A stretch of 64,000 nt of DNA from Bacteroidales bacterium UBA3630 (GTDB lineage: Bacteria > Bacteroidota > Bacteroidia > Bacteroidales > P3): positions 58,845 through 122,844 of the forward strand of contig DFLB01000056.1 in assembly GCA_002373995.1 (NCBI GenBank), read 5' to 3'. Positions 15,748 through 24,549 of the stretch are shown piece after piece. Position 1 is the stretch's first letter. Every line of letters begins with the position of its first letter. The notes below the pieces were generated by a model, which did not search any database, was not told the DNA's origin, and worked only from the letters and a program-made list of their open reading frames with translations. A program made the translations under genes and the position numbers.

Positions 15748-17594
15748 CTTTGCGGACGGCGTCCCTTGGCTGGCGCATTGGCAAAAAGCAAGGGGATGAA
15801 ACGAGCGTTGCCGGTGCGACGGAGGCTGTCGATGATTGCCCGCTGCTCTTCGGGGCGGTAGAAGAAGAAGAGGCGGCGCTGGTCGGCCTTGTCGCCGGGG
15901 GTGGTGGCCACGTAGACGGGCTTCATGGTGGTGGGGTCGATGCCGGTGTAGTACATCTCGGTGCTGAGCGTCATGGGCGTGGGCGTGAAGTCCTGTATCT
16001 GCTCCAGGCGGTAGCCCATCCGCTTCATTTCCAGCGCCAGCTCAGCCATGTCCTGCAGACGGCAGCCAGGGTGACTGCTGATGAAGTAGGGTATCAGTTG
16101 GTACCGCAGGCCCGCCTGATGGCATATCTCGTCGAAGCGGCGCTTGGTCTCCTTGAAGAGGCTGAACGACGGCTTGCGCATCAAGGCCAGCACCGCGTCA
16201 GATGTATGCTCCGGCGCCACCTTCAGGCGGCCGCTGGTGTGGCTGACCACCACTTGGCGGAAATACTGCCATCCGCCGTTGCCTTCGGAGAAGAGGTCGC
16301 AGCGGATGCCACTGCCGACATAGAGATGATTCACCTTTGGGTGCGAGGCCACCTTCTTTAGCAACGAGGTCATCGCGCTGTGGTCGCTGTCGAGGTTCTT
16401 GCACATCGAGGGCATCGAGCAGCTGTAGCGGCTGCACTTGCGGCAGAGGTCGGGGTTCTTGCCCTTCATGCGCCACATGTTGGCCGACGGGCCGCCGAGG
16501 TCGGTCAGCACCCCGTGGAACTCCGGGTCCTGGGTGATGAGGTTCACCTCATTGAGAATAGACTCCTCGCTGCGCGAGGCTATCTGCTTGCCCTGATGGG
16601 CGCTGATGGTGCAGAACGAGCAGCCGCCGAAGCAGCCGCGGTGCGTGTTCACGCTCCACCGTATCATCTCGAAGGCCGGTATCGGGCCGCGTTTCTTGTA
16701 TTTGGGATGCGGCAGACGCATGTACGGCAGGTCGAAGCTGGCGTCGATCTCCTCCGTCGTCATCGGTGGTTCCGGCGGGTTCACCACCACCAGGCGGTCG
16801 CCGTGCCGCTGCACCAGCGTCGCGCACTCAATCTTGTTGCTCTCCCGCTCGATGACTTGGTAGTTCTCAGCCTCTGCCCGCTTGCTCCGCTGGCACTCCT
16901 CGAAGCTGTGGAGTTCTTTTGTTTCTGCGGAGTATTGGAGATTTGGAATTATTCCTTCTCTCCTTTCCTCCGTAGAAGCAACCGCCGTCACATACGCCAC
17001 CTGCGGCAGCCCGTAGCAGGCCTCTATCCCCCGCCCCTCGTCCAGCAGGCGTGCTATCTTCAGCGTCGTCCGCTCCCCCATGCCGTAGAGGAGCAGGTCA
17101 GCCGGCGTGTCGATGAGGATGGAGGGGAACAGCCGGTCGTCCCAGTAGTCATAGTGCGCCAGCCGCCGCATGGAGGCCTCGATGCCCGCGATGATGACCG
17201 GCACATCGGGGTAGAGTTGTTTCAGTATCCGCGTGTAGACGTATGTCGCCCTGTCGGGTCGGAAGCCGAACTGTCCGCCAGGCGTATAGGCGTCGTCGTG
17301 GCGCAGACGGCGCGCGGCGGTGTAGTGGTTCACCATGGAGTCCATCGCCCCGCTCGTCACCCCAAAGAACAGCCTCGGACGCCCGAACTTGCGGAAATCC
17401 CTCAGGTCATCCCTCCAGTTTGGCTGCGGGATGACGGCTACGCGGTAGCCCGCCGCCTCCAACGTCCGCCCGATCACCGCCGTCCCAAACGACGGATGAT
17501 CCACGTAAGCGTCCCCCGTCACCAGCACCACATCCACCTGCTCCCACCCCAGGCGCTTCACCTCATCCAACGTTATCGGCAAGAAATGTCCCAT
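15738..17594 (-). CDS. YgiQ-family radical SAM protein
   Basis: 618 residues. The N-terminal domain (ITLDEVKRLGWEQVDVVLVTGDAYVDHPSFG) and the cluster motif HRGCFGGCSFC near residue 317 are diagnostic of the YgiQ/UPF0313 family, which has radical SAM and B12-binding-like parts and no confirmed reaction. A C-terminal part follows PEHTSDAVL. The start codon is only 6 bp from the hsdR stop, so it is likely read through from the restriction operon. The last codons are made by repeat array C. Confidence 0.92.
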   Translation of the reverse strand: MGHFLPITLDEVKRLGWEQVDVVLVTGDAYVDHPSFGTAVIGRTLEAAGYRVAVIPQPNWRDDLRDFRKFGRPRLFFGVTSGAMDSMVNHYTAARRLRHDDAYTPGGQFGFRPDRATYVYTRILKQLYPDVPVIIAGIEASMRRLAHYDYWDDRLFPSILIDTPADLLLYGMGERTTLKIARLLDEGRGIEACYGLPQVAYVTAVASTEERREGIIPNLQYSAETKELHSFEECQRSKRAEAENYQVIERESNKIECATLVQRHGDRLVVVNPPEPPMTTEEIDASFDLPYMRLPHPKYKKRGPIPAFEMIRWSVNTHRGCFGGCSFCTISAHQGKQIASRSEESILNEVNLITQDPEFHGVLTDLGGPSANMWRMKGKNPDLCRKCSRYSCSMPSMCKNLDSDHSAMTSLLKKVASHPKVNHLYVGSGIRCDLFSEGNGGWQYFRQVVVSHTSGRLKVAPEHTSDAVLALMRKPSFSLFKETKRRFDEICHQAGLRYQLIPYFISSHPGCRLQDMAELALEMKRMGYRLEQIQDFTPTPMTLSTEMYYTGIDPTTMKPVYVATTPGDKADQRRLFFFYRPEEQRAIIDSLRRTGNARFIPLLFANAPAKGRRPQSIR

Positions 17595-17600
17595 AGCCTC

Positions 17601-20600
17601 TCAGCTCTTTTCGTTTATCAGCTCCTGTGCTATCAGTTCGGCCTGTTTCAGCACCGTGTCGGTGGCCAGCTGCTCCATGTCGGGCGGGTAGCCATACTTG
17701 CGCAGCAGCCGCTTGACGGCCACCTTCATCTTGGCCCGTACGGTGGTTTTGATGGTCCAGTCGATGGTGGAGTTCTTGCGTATGGTCTCGGTAAGCACCA
17801 CCGCCAATTCGCGCAATTTCTCTTTGCCCATCAGTTCGAGGGCGCTCTCGTTGTCGGCCACCGCACTATAGAAGGCATACTCGTAGGGTTCCAGGCCCAT
17901 CTCCTGCGCCGCGCTGTCGCTCTCCACGATGTGCTTGCTCAAATTGATAAGTTCGTCGATGACCTCGGCCGCCGAGATAATCTTGTTATGGTAGCGCGTG
18001 ATGGAGCCGTCGAGCATCTCCATCAGCGTACGTCCTTCGACGAGGTTGGTTTTCATACGACTCTGTATTTCGTCGTTGAGCAGTTTGCGCAGCACCTCGA
18101 GGGCAATGTTTTTGTGCTCCATGTCTTTCAAACCAAGAAGGAACTCTTCCGAGAGTATAGAGATGTCTGGCTTCTTGATGCCAGCGGCGTCGAAGAGGTC
18201 TACCACTTGGTCCGACACCAAAGCACGGTCTATCACCTGGCGGATGGTGGTCTCTATCTCCTCGTTGGTGTGGCCGCCGGGCTTGGCGTCGAACTTGCAC
18301 AGGCGTGCTTTGACGGCTTGGAAGAAGGAAACCTCGTCTTTCACATCCATCGCTGCATCATTTGGTACCGCAAGGGCGAAGGCTTTGCCCAATGCCGTCA
18401 CTTCGTTGACGAAGCGTTTCTTGCCGTCGTCCAATCCCAGCACATAGTCTTCGGCCTTGAGAATCCACGACAGTTTGCCCGACGTATCGGCCACGAAGTA
18501 TTGCTTGTAGTCGAGGCCGTGCAACATCTGCTGCACCACCTCCAGCTTCTCTTGCATCAGGGCCACAGCCTGCTCCTGCTGCTGAGTGGGATCGCCCTTG
18601 CCACCGGAGTCGGAGTAGAACGACAACGCCTCGCGCAAGTCGGATGCGATGCCAAGGTAGTCCACCACCAAGCCACCGGGCTTGTCCTTATAGACGCGGT
18701 TCACACGAGCAATGGCCTGCATCAGGTTGTGCCCCTGCATCGGTTTGTCAATATAGAGGGTATGCAGACAAGGCACGTCAAAGCCTGTGAGCCACATATC
18801 GCGCACGATGACCAGTTTCAGTTCGTCGTCGGGGTCTTTCATACGGTCGGCCAGCATACGGCGTTCGGTCTTGGTGGTGTGGTGTTTGGCTATGGCCGGT
18901 CCGTCGGAGGCCGCGGAGGTCATCACCACTTTCAAAGCCCCCTTGCGCAAGTCGTCGTTGTGCCATTCGGGACGCAGCTTCACTATTTCGTCGTACAGTT
19001 CAACGGCAATCCTTCGGCTCATTGCCACCACCATCGCCTTGCCTTCAAACACTTGCTGACGCGCCTCGAAATGCTCCACGATGTCGCGCGCTATGTTCTT
19101 CACCCTGTTGGGGCTGCCGATAAGGGCTTCCAGTTGCGTCCATTTGGCTTTGGCTTTTTGCACCTCGTCCATCTCTTTCACATCGAGTTCTTTGTCCAGT
19201 TCCTCGACCAGTTTGCGACCCTCGGCACTCAGCTCCACCTTGGCCAGGCGGCTCTCATAGTAGATGCGCACCGTGGCCCCATCCTCCACAGCCTGGGCTA
19301 TGTCGTAGACGTCGATATAGTTGCCGAAGACAGCAGGGGTGTTCTTGTCGCTCAGTTCGATAGGCGTGCCGGTGAAGCCGATATAGGTGGCGTTGGGTAG
19401 CGCGTCGCGCAGGTACTTGGCGAAGCCATATTTGATTTCCGAGCCCACCACCTCGTCGGCCTCGTTGCGCACCTCGCGAGTCTTGGCTCCGAAGCCGTAC
19501 TGTGTGCGGTGCGCCTCGTCGGCAATGACAACCACATTGGTTCTATTGGTCAGCAGGTCGTAGCGGTTGCCCTCCTCAGGCTGGAATTTCTGTATGGTGG
19601 TGAAGACCACACCTCCCGACTTCACCTGCAGCAGGTGCTTCAGATGGTCGCGGCTATCGGCCTGCACGGGTGTCTGTCTTAATAGTTGCTTGGAAGCCAC
19701 AAAGGTCTCGAAGAGCTGGTCGTCGAGGTCGTTACGGTCGGTGATGACAACCACCGTAGGATTGTTCAGCCGCTGCACTATCTTGCCTGTATAGAACACC
19801 ATCGACAGCGACTTGCCGCTGCCCTGCGTGTGCCACACCACACCGGCGCGGTGGTCGCCGGCCTGTTGCTCCTTGACGGTCTTGAATCCGAAATTCTCTG
19901 GCGATTCGGCAGCCTTGGGCACAGTGCTGTTGATGCCTGTGGCACGGAGGGTGGACTCCACGGCTTTGTTGACGGCATAGTACTGATGATAGGCGGCCAC
20001 TTTCTTCACCGTGGTGATAGTCAGTTGGCCTGTGGCCTTGTCCTCGTGCTTGTCTTTCTCGAAGACGGTGAACGAGCGCACAAGGTCGAGCAGGGTCTCT
20101 TTGTTCAGCATTCCACGCAACAGCACCTCCAGCTCGCCCACTAAATGCGAGGCCACGGTCTCGCCGTCTTCGCTCTTCCAGGCCGAATAGCGGCTCACCC
20201 CCGCCGACAGCGAGCCCGCACGGGCTTCCAAACCGTCGGAAATGGCTATTAGCTCATTGTAGACAAACAGCGACGGTATCTGCGCTTTGTAGGTCTCTAT
20301 CTGGTTGTAAGCGGCGGTGATGGTGGCCTCCTCGTCGGCGGCATTCTTCAATTCCATCACTACCAGCGGAAGACCGTTGACAAACAGCACCACGTCGGGC
20401 CGCAGGTTATGTCCGTTCTCCACGACGGTGAACTGGTTGACCACGACGAAGTCGTTGTTCCACGGGTCGTCAAAGTCCACCAGCCACACCTTCTTGCCGC
20501 GTTCCTCGCCCTGTTCGTAGACCGATACCGTCACGCCCTGCGTCAGCAGCTCGTGGAAACGCTCGTTGTCGGCCAACAGATCGGTGGAACCGATACGCAG

Positions 20601-20822
20601 CACCGTCTTGACGGCCTCGTCCAGCACTCTGGCAGGCAGCGACGGGTTAAGCCGCCGCACAGCAGCCTCCAGTTTCTCGCGCAGCACCACCTCGCCCAAC
20701 GATGTCCGCATAGGCGACTGTCCGTCTGGCGCGATATCAGGACCGTAGAGGTATTCATACCCACGGCTCTGCATTATCTCGATGGTCATCTGCTCAATGT
20801 CCGATTCCGTCAGCTTGGTCAT
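17601..20822 (-). CDS. hsdR: Type I restriction enzyme R (endonuclease/translocase) subunit
   Basis: 1073 residues. The nuclease site is the PD-(D/E)xK pattern with RPDVVLF and VVMELK near residues 141-158. The SF2 translocase follows: Walker A THGQG-like loop QGSGKS near 333, DEAH near 433 (VVIADEAHRTQYG), then FTGTPI. With HsdM and HsdS it cleaves unmodified DNA after translocation. It is separated from its hsdM/hsdS partners by the SIR2, HerA, KTSC and AlbA_2 genes but lies on the same strand in the same directon. It starts 4 bp after the AlbA_2 gene ends. Confidence 0.95.
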   Translation of the reverse strand: MTKLTESDIEQMTIEIMQSRGYEYLYGPDIAPDGQSPMRTSLGEVVLREKLEAAVRRLNPSLPARVLDEAVKTVLRIGSTDLLADNERFHELLTQGVTVSVYEQGEERGKKVWLVDFDDPWNNDFVVVNQFTVVENGHNLRPDVVLFVNGLPLVVMELKNAADEEATITAAYNQIETYKAQIPSLFVYNELIAISDGLEARAGSLSAGVSRYSAWKSEDGETVASHLVGELEVLLRGMLNKETLLDLVRSFTVFEKDKHEDKATGQLTITTVKKVAAYHQYYAVNKAVESTLRATGINSTVPKAAESPENFGFKTVKEQQAGDHRAGVVWHTQGSGKSLSMVFYTGKIVQRLNNPTVVVITDRNDLDDQLFETFVASKQLLRQTPVQADSRDHLKHLLQVKSGGVVFTTIQKFQPEEGNRYDLLTNRTNVVVIADEAHRTQYGFGAKTREVRNEADEVVGSEIKYGFAKYLRDALPNATYIGFTGTPIELSDKNTPAVFGNYIDVYDIAQAVEDGATVRIYYESRLAKVELSAEGRKLVEELDKELDVKEMDEVQKAKAKWTQLEALIGSPNRVKNIARDIVEHFEARQQVFEGKAMVVAMSRRIAVELYDEIVKLRPEWHNDDLRKGALKVVMTSAASDGPAIAKHHTTKTERRMLADRMKDPDDELKLVIVRDMWLTGFDVPCLHTLYIDKPMQGHNLMQAIARVNRVYKDKPGGLVVDYLGIASDLREALSFYSDSGGKGDPTQQQEQAVALMQEKLEVVQQMLHGLDYKQYFVADTSGKLSWILKAEDYVLGLDDGKKRFVNEVTALGKAFALAVPNDAAMDVKDEVSFFQAVKARLCKFDAKPGGHTNEEIETTIRQVIDRALVSDQVVDLFDAAGIKKPDISILSEEFLLGLKDMEHKNIALEVLRKLLNDEIQSRMKTNLVEGRTLMEMLDGSITRYHNKIISAAEVIDELINLSKHIVESDSAAQEMGLEPYEYAFYSAVADNESALELMGKEKLRELAVVLTETIRKNSTIDWTIKTTVRAKMKVAVKRLLRKYGYPPDMEQLATDTVLKQAELIAQELINEKS

Positions 20823-20826
20823 AACA

Positions 20827-22425
20827 CTATATGTTTAGTTTCCAATATCCGTTTTTGTCTTCTCCGATGCGTTCCAGAATACATTTTTCCTTAAGGGTTT
20901 TAATAGCCCTATATATATTCGATCTATCAACACCTATTTTTTCAATCATTTCATTATATGTCACCCTATTGTTTTCGGCAATCATTCCAATAATGCTTTT
21001 CTGTGTTTTGTTGAGATTTACAGTTGCATTTGCAGTTGCATTTGCAGTTGCATTTGCAGTTGCATTTACAGTTGCATTTGCAGTTGCATTTGCAGTGCTA
21101 TTTACAGGTGCATTTACAGGTGCATTTACAGGTGCATTTACAGGTGCATTCAAAACAACACGTTTGCCACAGCCTTTGTGTACAGGAATAAACACATTGA
21201 TGAAACTTCGTTCACCATTGGTCTCAACTGTAGCTCGCGGCGAGCCGTTCTTTTTCAATTCTTCTTGAATGGTAGGGATACCTGTCGAGCGACCTTCGGT
21301 GAGGTCTAGTTCTTTCAGGAAATCACCCAGTCTGCGATTGCGGTAACGTCGCGAAATCATCCGTTCCCCCTTGTCTATCACGGCCTGCGATATCGATCTG
21401 TCTGGTCCGGGAATACTCAGTATATGTATGCCATCGGGTTCCACCGAGATTTCCACAGGCTCATACTGCTGATAGTCTCGATGATACAATGCATTGACTA
21501 TCGCCTCTTCCAACGCCTGAATGGGATAGTTGAAGAACCGTATGCTTTCAGGGACGTTTTTCTGCTTTTTTACATACTCCCTGATAATATTGTTTTTCAA
21601 ATAGGTCAGCGAGCCCTGTATCAATTGAGGCACACTGCCATAGATTGTTGTTTCGCTGAAATTGTTGGGGTCGTTGATACGTCCTTCTGGGAATATGACG
21701 ATGTCCACTTGCGTATAGCGGAAAATCCTTTCTGGGTGTTCGCAGAACATCATTGCCGCCACATTCTTGACCATTCTGTTTTCCGACGGGCCGTCCATCA
21801 AGTCCATCTGTTCCAATGTCTGTTCTAATGGTTGCGTGAACAGTACTTTCTCCAATCTGCTGTCCACCTTTGCCAGATAGTCCCGCAGCAATGCCATAGA
21901 GATATCCGTCAGTTTGATGTTGGAATTTGGCCTCTCGTCGAAGGGCACACGGTTTGCCATATCACGCAACTCATCCAGCACCTCGCCTTTGGCGACAATG
22001 CTACTTGATCCGTCCCTGACGCAATAGACGGGTTTCTTCACCTTGGCCAGTACATCATTAGGGACTGCATACGGACGGTTCACACCAGCAGGAATCCATA
22101 TCACAAGGATTGTCTTGCCATCAATCTCCTCCACCGATGTGCGGGGCATATAGTAAGGTTCTATCAAGTTGTTGAAACCTACCATCTGTTTCATTATGCC
22201 ATCCACGGCAGCGGGATTAATACCCATCACAGGCCTTTGAGCAACGCCATCCTTCTCCTCGACCCCAATAAGGATATACCCGCCACCCAGATTATCAAAG
22301 TCATTGGCAAAAGCCCCGATGCTTCGGTAAATATCCGTTGGATTCCAACCCTTCTTGAACTCAATACGGTTAGACTCTATTTTTCTCCTGTTCAACAGGT
22401 CTTCTATGTTTATCGGCAGTGCCAT
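20827..22425 (-). CDS. AlbA_2 (Schlafen-like) ATP-binding protein with C-terminal winged helix
   Basis: 532 residues. The N-terminal ~130 residues carry the AlbA_2/COG2865 pattern (ESNRIEFKKGW, AFANDFDNLGGGYILIGVEE). The middle part has the COG2865 block EEAIVNALYHRDY and FLKELDLTEGRSTGIPTIQEEL. A low-complexity linker at about residues 425-468 consists of NAPV and NATA/NATV tetrapeptides, then comes a winged helix (MIAENNRVTYNEMIEKIGVDRSNIYRAIKTL). Such proteins are often found next to type I restriction genes and are thought to act as regulators; a nuclease-like defence role is possible. It is placed directly in front of hsdR. Confidence 0.85.
   Translation of the reverse strand: MALPINIEDLLNRRKIESNRIEFKKGWNPTDIYRSIGAFANDFDNLGGGYILIGVEEKDGVAQRPVMGINPAAVDGIMKQMVGFNNLIEPYYMPRTSVEEIDGKTILVIWIPAGVNRPYAVPNDVLAKVKKPVYCVRDGSSSIVAKGEVLDELRDMANRVPFDERPNSNIKLTDISMALLRDYLAKVDSRLEKVLFTQPLEQTLEQMDLMDGPSENRMVKNVAAMMFCEHPERIFRYTQVDIVIFPEGRINDPNNFSETTIYGSVPQLIQGSLTYLKNNIIREYVKKQKNVPESIRFFNYPIQALEEAIVNALYHRDYQQYEPVEISVEPDGIHILSIPGPDRSISQAVIDKGERMISRRYRNRRLGDFLKELDLTEGRSTGIPTIQEELKKNGSPRATVETNGERSFINVFIPVHKGCGKRVVLNAPVNAPVNAPVNAPVNSTANATANATVNATANATANATANATVNLNKTQKSIIGMIAENNRVTYNEMIEKIGVDRSNIYRAIKTLKEKCILERIGEDKNGYWKLNI
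21018..21150 (-). repeat. 12-bp tandem repeat encoding a tetrapeptide linker
   Basis: About eleven copies of a 12-bp unit (GCATTTGCAGTT and GCATTTACAGGT variants on plus), each one tetrapeptide (NATA, NATV, NAPV). It lies between the catalytic-like part and the winged helix of the AlbA_2 protein. Units are multiples of three, so copy-number change alters only linker length. Confidence 0.9.
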
Positions 22426-22449
22426 AATTCAGTTGATTTTATTAGTATT

Positions 22450-22510
22450 CCTTCTTCGATCCTTCTATGTGGGTTCGGTGATCCTTCGGCGATGGTTCGG
22501 TGATCTTTCG
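22450..22510. repeat. 11-bp tandem array G (core TTCGGTG), 5 units
   Basis: Units start at 22450, 22461, 22472, 22483 and 22494 with a partial sixth at 22505. The core TTCGGTG or TTCGGCG is clearest in the last three, with degenerate TTC-containing units first. The period is exactly 11 bp. It fills the 93-bp gap between the KTSC gene and the AlbA_2 gene within the defence directon. Confidence 0.8.
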
Positions 22511-22518
22511 AAAAAAAA

Positions 22519-22740
22519 CTATTCTAATCTCTCGTAAGGATATACATTTTTATAGTTCCGATTCAAGTATGATCCAATAGATGGTGCATTATCTAATGCT
22601 TCATATTCATATATGGGAACATTGCTGTACCTATATAACGTATTATTTAAAAATCTTACGTATACCATTTGGTTATTTTCATCATAACCGAGTTCTGCAA
22701 CATTTGAAGAACTAACTGGATGCATTTCTGGATATTCCAT
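22519..22740 (-). CDS. Small KTSC-domain protein
   Basis: 73 residues. The core (SSNVAELGYDENNQMVYVRFLNNTLYRYSNVPIYEYEAL) followed by SIGSYLNRNYKNVYPYERL matches the KTSC domain, a small beta/alpha fold seen alone in bacteria and phages and suggested to bind nucleic acid. It begins 6 bp after the HerA stop, so it is the third gene of the SIR2-HerA unit here. It is AT-rich like them. Confidence 0.85.
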   Translation of the reverse strand: MEYPEMHPVSSSNVAELGYDENNQMVYVRFLNNTLYRYSNVPIYEYEALDNAPSIGSYLNRNYKNVYPYERLE

Positions 22741-22746
22741 TTTATT

Positions 22747-24549
22747 CTATTTTTTATTATTGTTTAGTTTTTGATTTCTCCAATTATTTAATAGTATATT
22801 ATATGTTTCTATCGTTGAACTGTTCTCTTTACTCCATTGTTCCGACACATTAGGATCAGCGCCCTTCGGAGCATCTGCCAATTTATAGAACTGAACTCGA
22901 GAGGGAATTCTGACTCCTTCACCAGAAATAATACCTTCTCCAGTTCGTAAACTAGGCAACAAATCCACCATAGTCTGTAATTCATCTTGCATTGCTGCAC
23001 GAATATAACTTCTATCCTTGGAATTGTTCATTCTCAACGCTATGATAGTGCCGCATTGACTTAAAACGGTTTCATCCAATTCCGATGGTCTCTGTGTGAC
23101 TAACGCCAATCCCACACCATATTTTCGACCTTCCTTGGCTATAGATTGTACCGTTTTAGAAGATATTGAATGTTCCCCTGCTTTCAGGTAATTATGTGCT
23201 TCTTCCAAAATAATAAACAATGGTTGCTGTTTTCCCCCATTGGGCAAATCTTGTCCCCAAAACAATGCATCATATATTATTTTAAGAAGGGTTCCTGAAA
23301 TAGATACCATTACTTCTTGAGGAATTCCAGAAAGATCTAATATTGTAATAGGCTTTTCGCTTCCTAACCATTCAAACAACAAATCGCCTAAATCGCAGTC
23401 TACCTTACCTGTTAAATTAGGGGAATACTTGTCAGGAGCAAACAAAAAGCCGTATGTTGAATCTTTCAATTTTAAACGTATACTGTCAAGAAATCCCAAA
23501 ATGCCTTTCGCTTGGTTATTTAAAAATGGTGATCCTCCACCAGCTGCCGCTGGTTGGTAAATATTGGAAGTTAGTTTTTCCGCATTCCCTTCTTGTTGCT
23601 TATCAGTAATGGTCTCCGGTCTTGCTCTTTCCCGAAATGTTTGCCTCTCAAAATCATCCAATTCAAACCATAATTGTTTTATACTAAAAGGAATCGGAGT
23701 ATCTTGGGTAATCAGTTCTTCCTCTATTTGTATATTATTTTCTTTGGCCGATTTTATTTTATATTCAACTATTTTTGTCCTAAAAAATTCTCTATTTTGA
23801 TCTGTCAAATTCCCTGAAAAGATACTCATAAGCTCATTAAAAGGCAATGCCCAGTATGGAACATACAATTCTCTTTCTCCATTCGCAACATCTGCACGGA
23901 TTTTATATACTGTGCTCTGGTCTTTAAGAACACTATTGTACTCGCCATGTGGATCTATCACCAATATTCTTGAGCTCTTGAATCCTTTGTCAGCGATTGA
24001 CTTTAGCAACACACCAACTGCATTGGATTTCCCACTACCTGTTGATCCTAATATTGCACAATGCCTCGAAACCAACTTGTTTAAATCTATTTTAGCACTT
24101 AAGCTCTCAGAAATACTAATATTGCCAACGTCTATTGAATTAAGTTCATTGTATCCTCCATAAATAACATTTAAATCCTCTATCGTAACCAAATGGACCT
24201 TGTCCCCCGTAGTTGGTGATTGAGACACACCCCTACTAAACTTCCGTCCCATTTGCTCTCCTATTAATGCAATTGTGAGAAACTGACGATTCTTTATTTG
24301 TGAGAAATCCATTAAAGCTTCATCTATTCTCAGTTTTTCAGGGATGGCGGATGCTCCAATCTGGGTTACAATTCCATAAATATTTGCATATCCCAATGGA
24401 ACTTTTAAAAATGACCCAATTTGTCCTATCCTGTACACAATGCCATTAATAACAGGCATATTGGACTTTATTGTATCAAATAATTGTACGGTGATAGTAT
24501 TGCCACTAACACTTATTATTTCTCCTATCTCTGTCTGTTTTGTATTCAT
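22747..24549 (-). CDS. herA: HerA-family ATPase/helicase of a SIR2-HerA defence system
   Basis: 600 residues. The N-terminal beta-barrel (HAS-like) domain is about 1-110. The RecA-like FtsK/HerA core has Walker A ILGSTGSGKS near 167-175 and Walker B LFIILEEAH near 444-452. HerA forms hexamers; in SIR2-HerA systems it assembles with SIR2 into a large complex whose NADase is turned on by phage infection. Its start overlaps the SIR2 stop by 4 bp (ATGA), indicating coupling. Codon use is AT-rich compared with hsdM and hsdR. Confidence 0.93.
   Translation of the reverse strand: MNTKQTEIGEIISVSGNTITVQLFDTIKSNMPVINGIVYRIGQIGSFLKVPLGYANIYGIVTQIGASAIPEKLRIDEALMDFSQIKNRQFLTIALIGEQMGRKFSRGVSQSPTTGDKVHLVTIEDLNVIYGGYNELNSIDVGNISISESLSAKIDLNKLVSRHCAILGSTGSGKSNAVGVLLKSIADKGFKSSRILVIDPHGEYNSVLKDQSTVYKIRADVANGERELYVPYWALPFNELMSIFSGNLTDQNREFFRTKIVEYKIKSAKENNIQIEEELITQDTPIPFSIKQLWFELDDFERQTFRERARPETITDKQQEGNAEKLTSNIYQPAAAGGGSPFLNNQAKGILGFLDSIRLKLKDSTYGFLFAPDKYSPNLTGKVDCDLGDLLFEWLGSEKPITILDLSGIPQEVMVSISGTLLKIIYDALFWGQDLPNGGKQQPLFIILEEAHNYLKAGEHSISSKTVQSIAKEGRKYGVGLALVTQRPSELDETVLSQCGTIIALRMNNSKDRSYIRAAMQDELQTMVDLLPSLRTGEGIISGEGVRIPSRVQFYKLADAPKGADPNVSEQWSKENSSTIETYNILLNNWRNQKLNNNKK

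Noticed and set aside
16380..19400. 1006-residue plus-strand ORF opposite ygiQ and hsdR
   Set aside because: It spans two well-recognised genes on the other strand and its translation is His/Arg/Leu-biased with no domain; a shadow frame.
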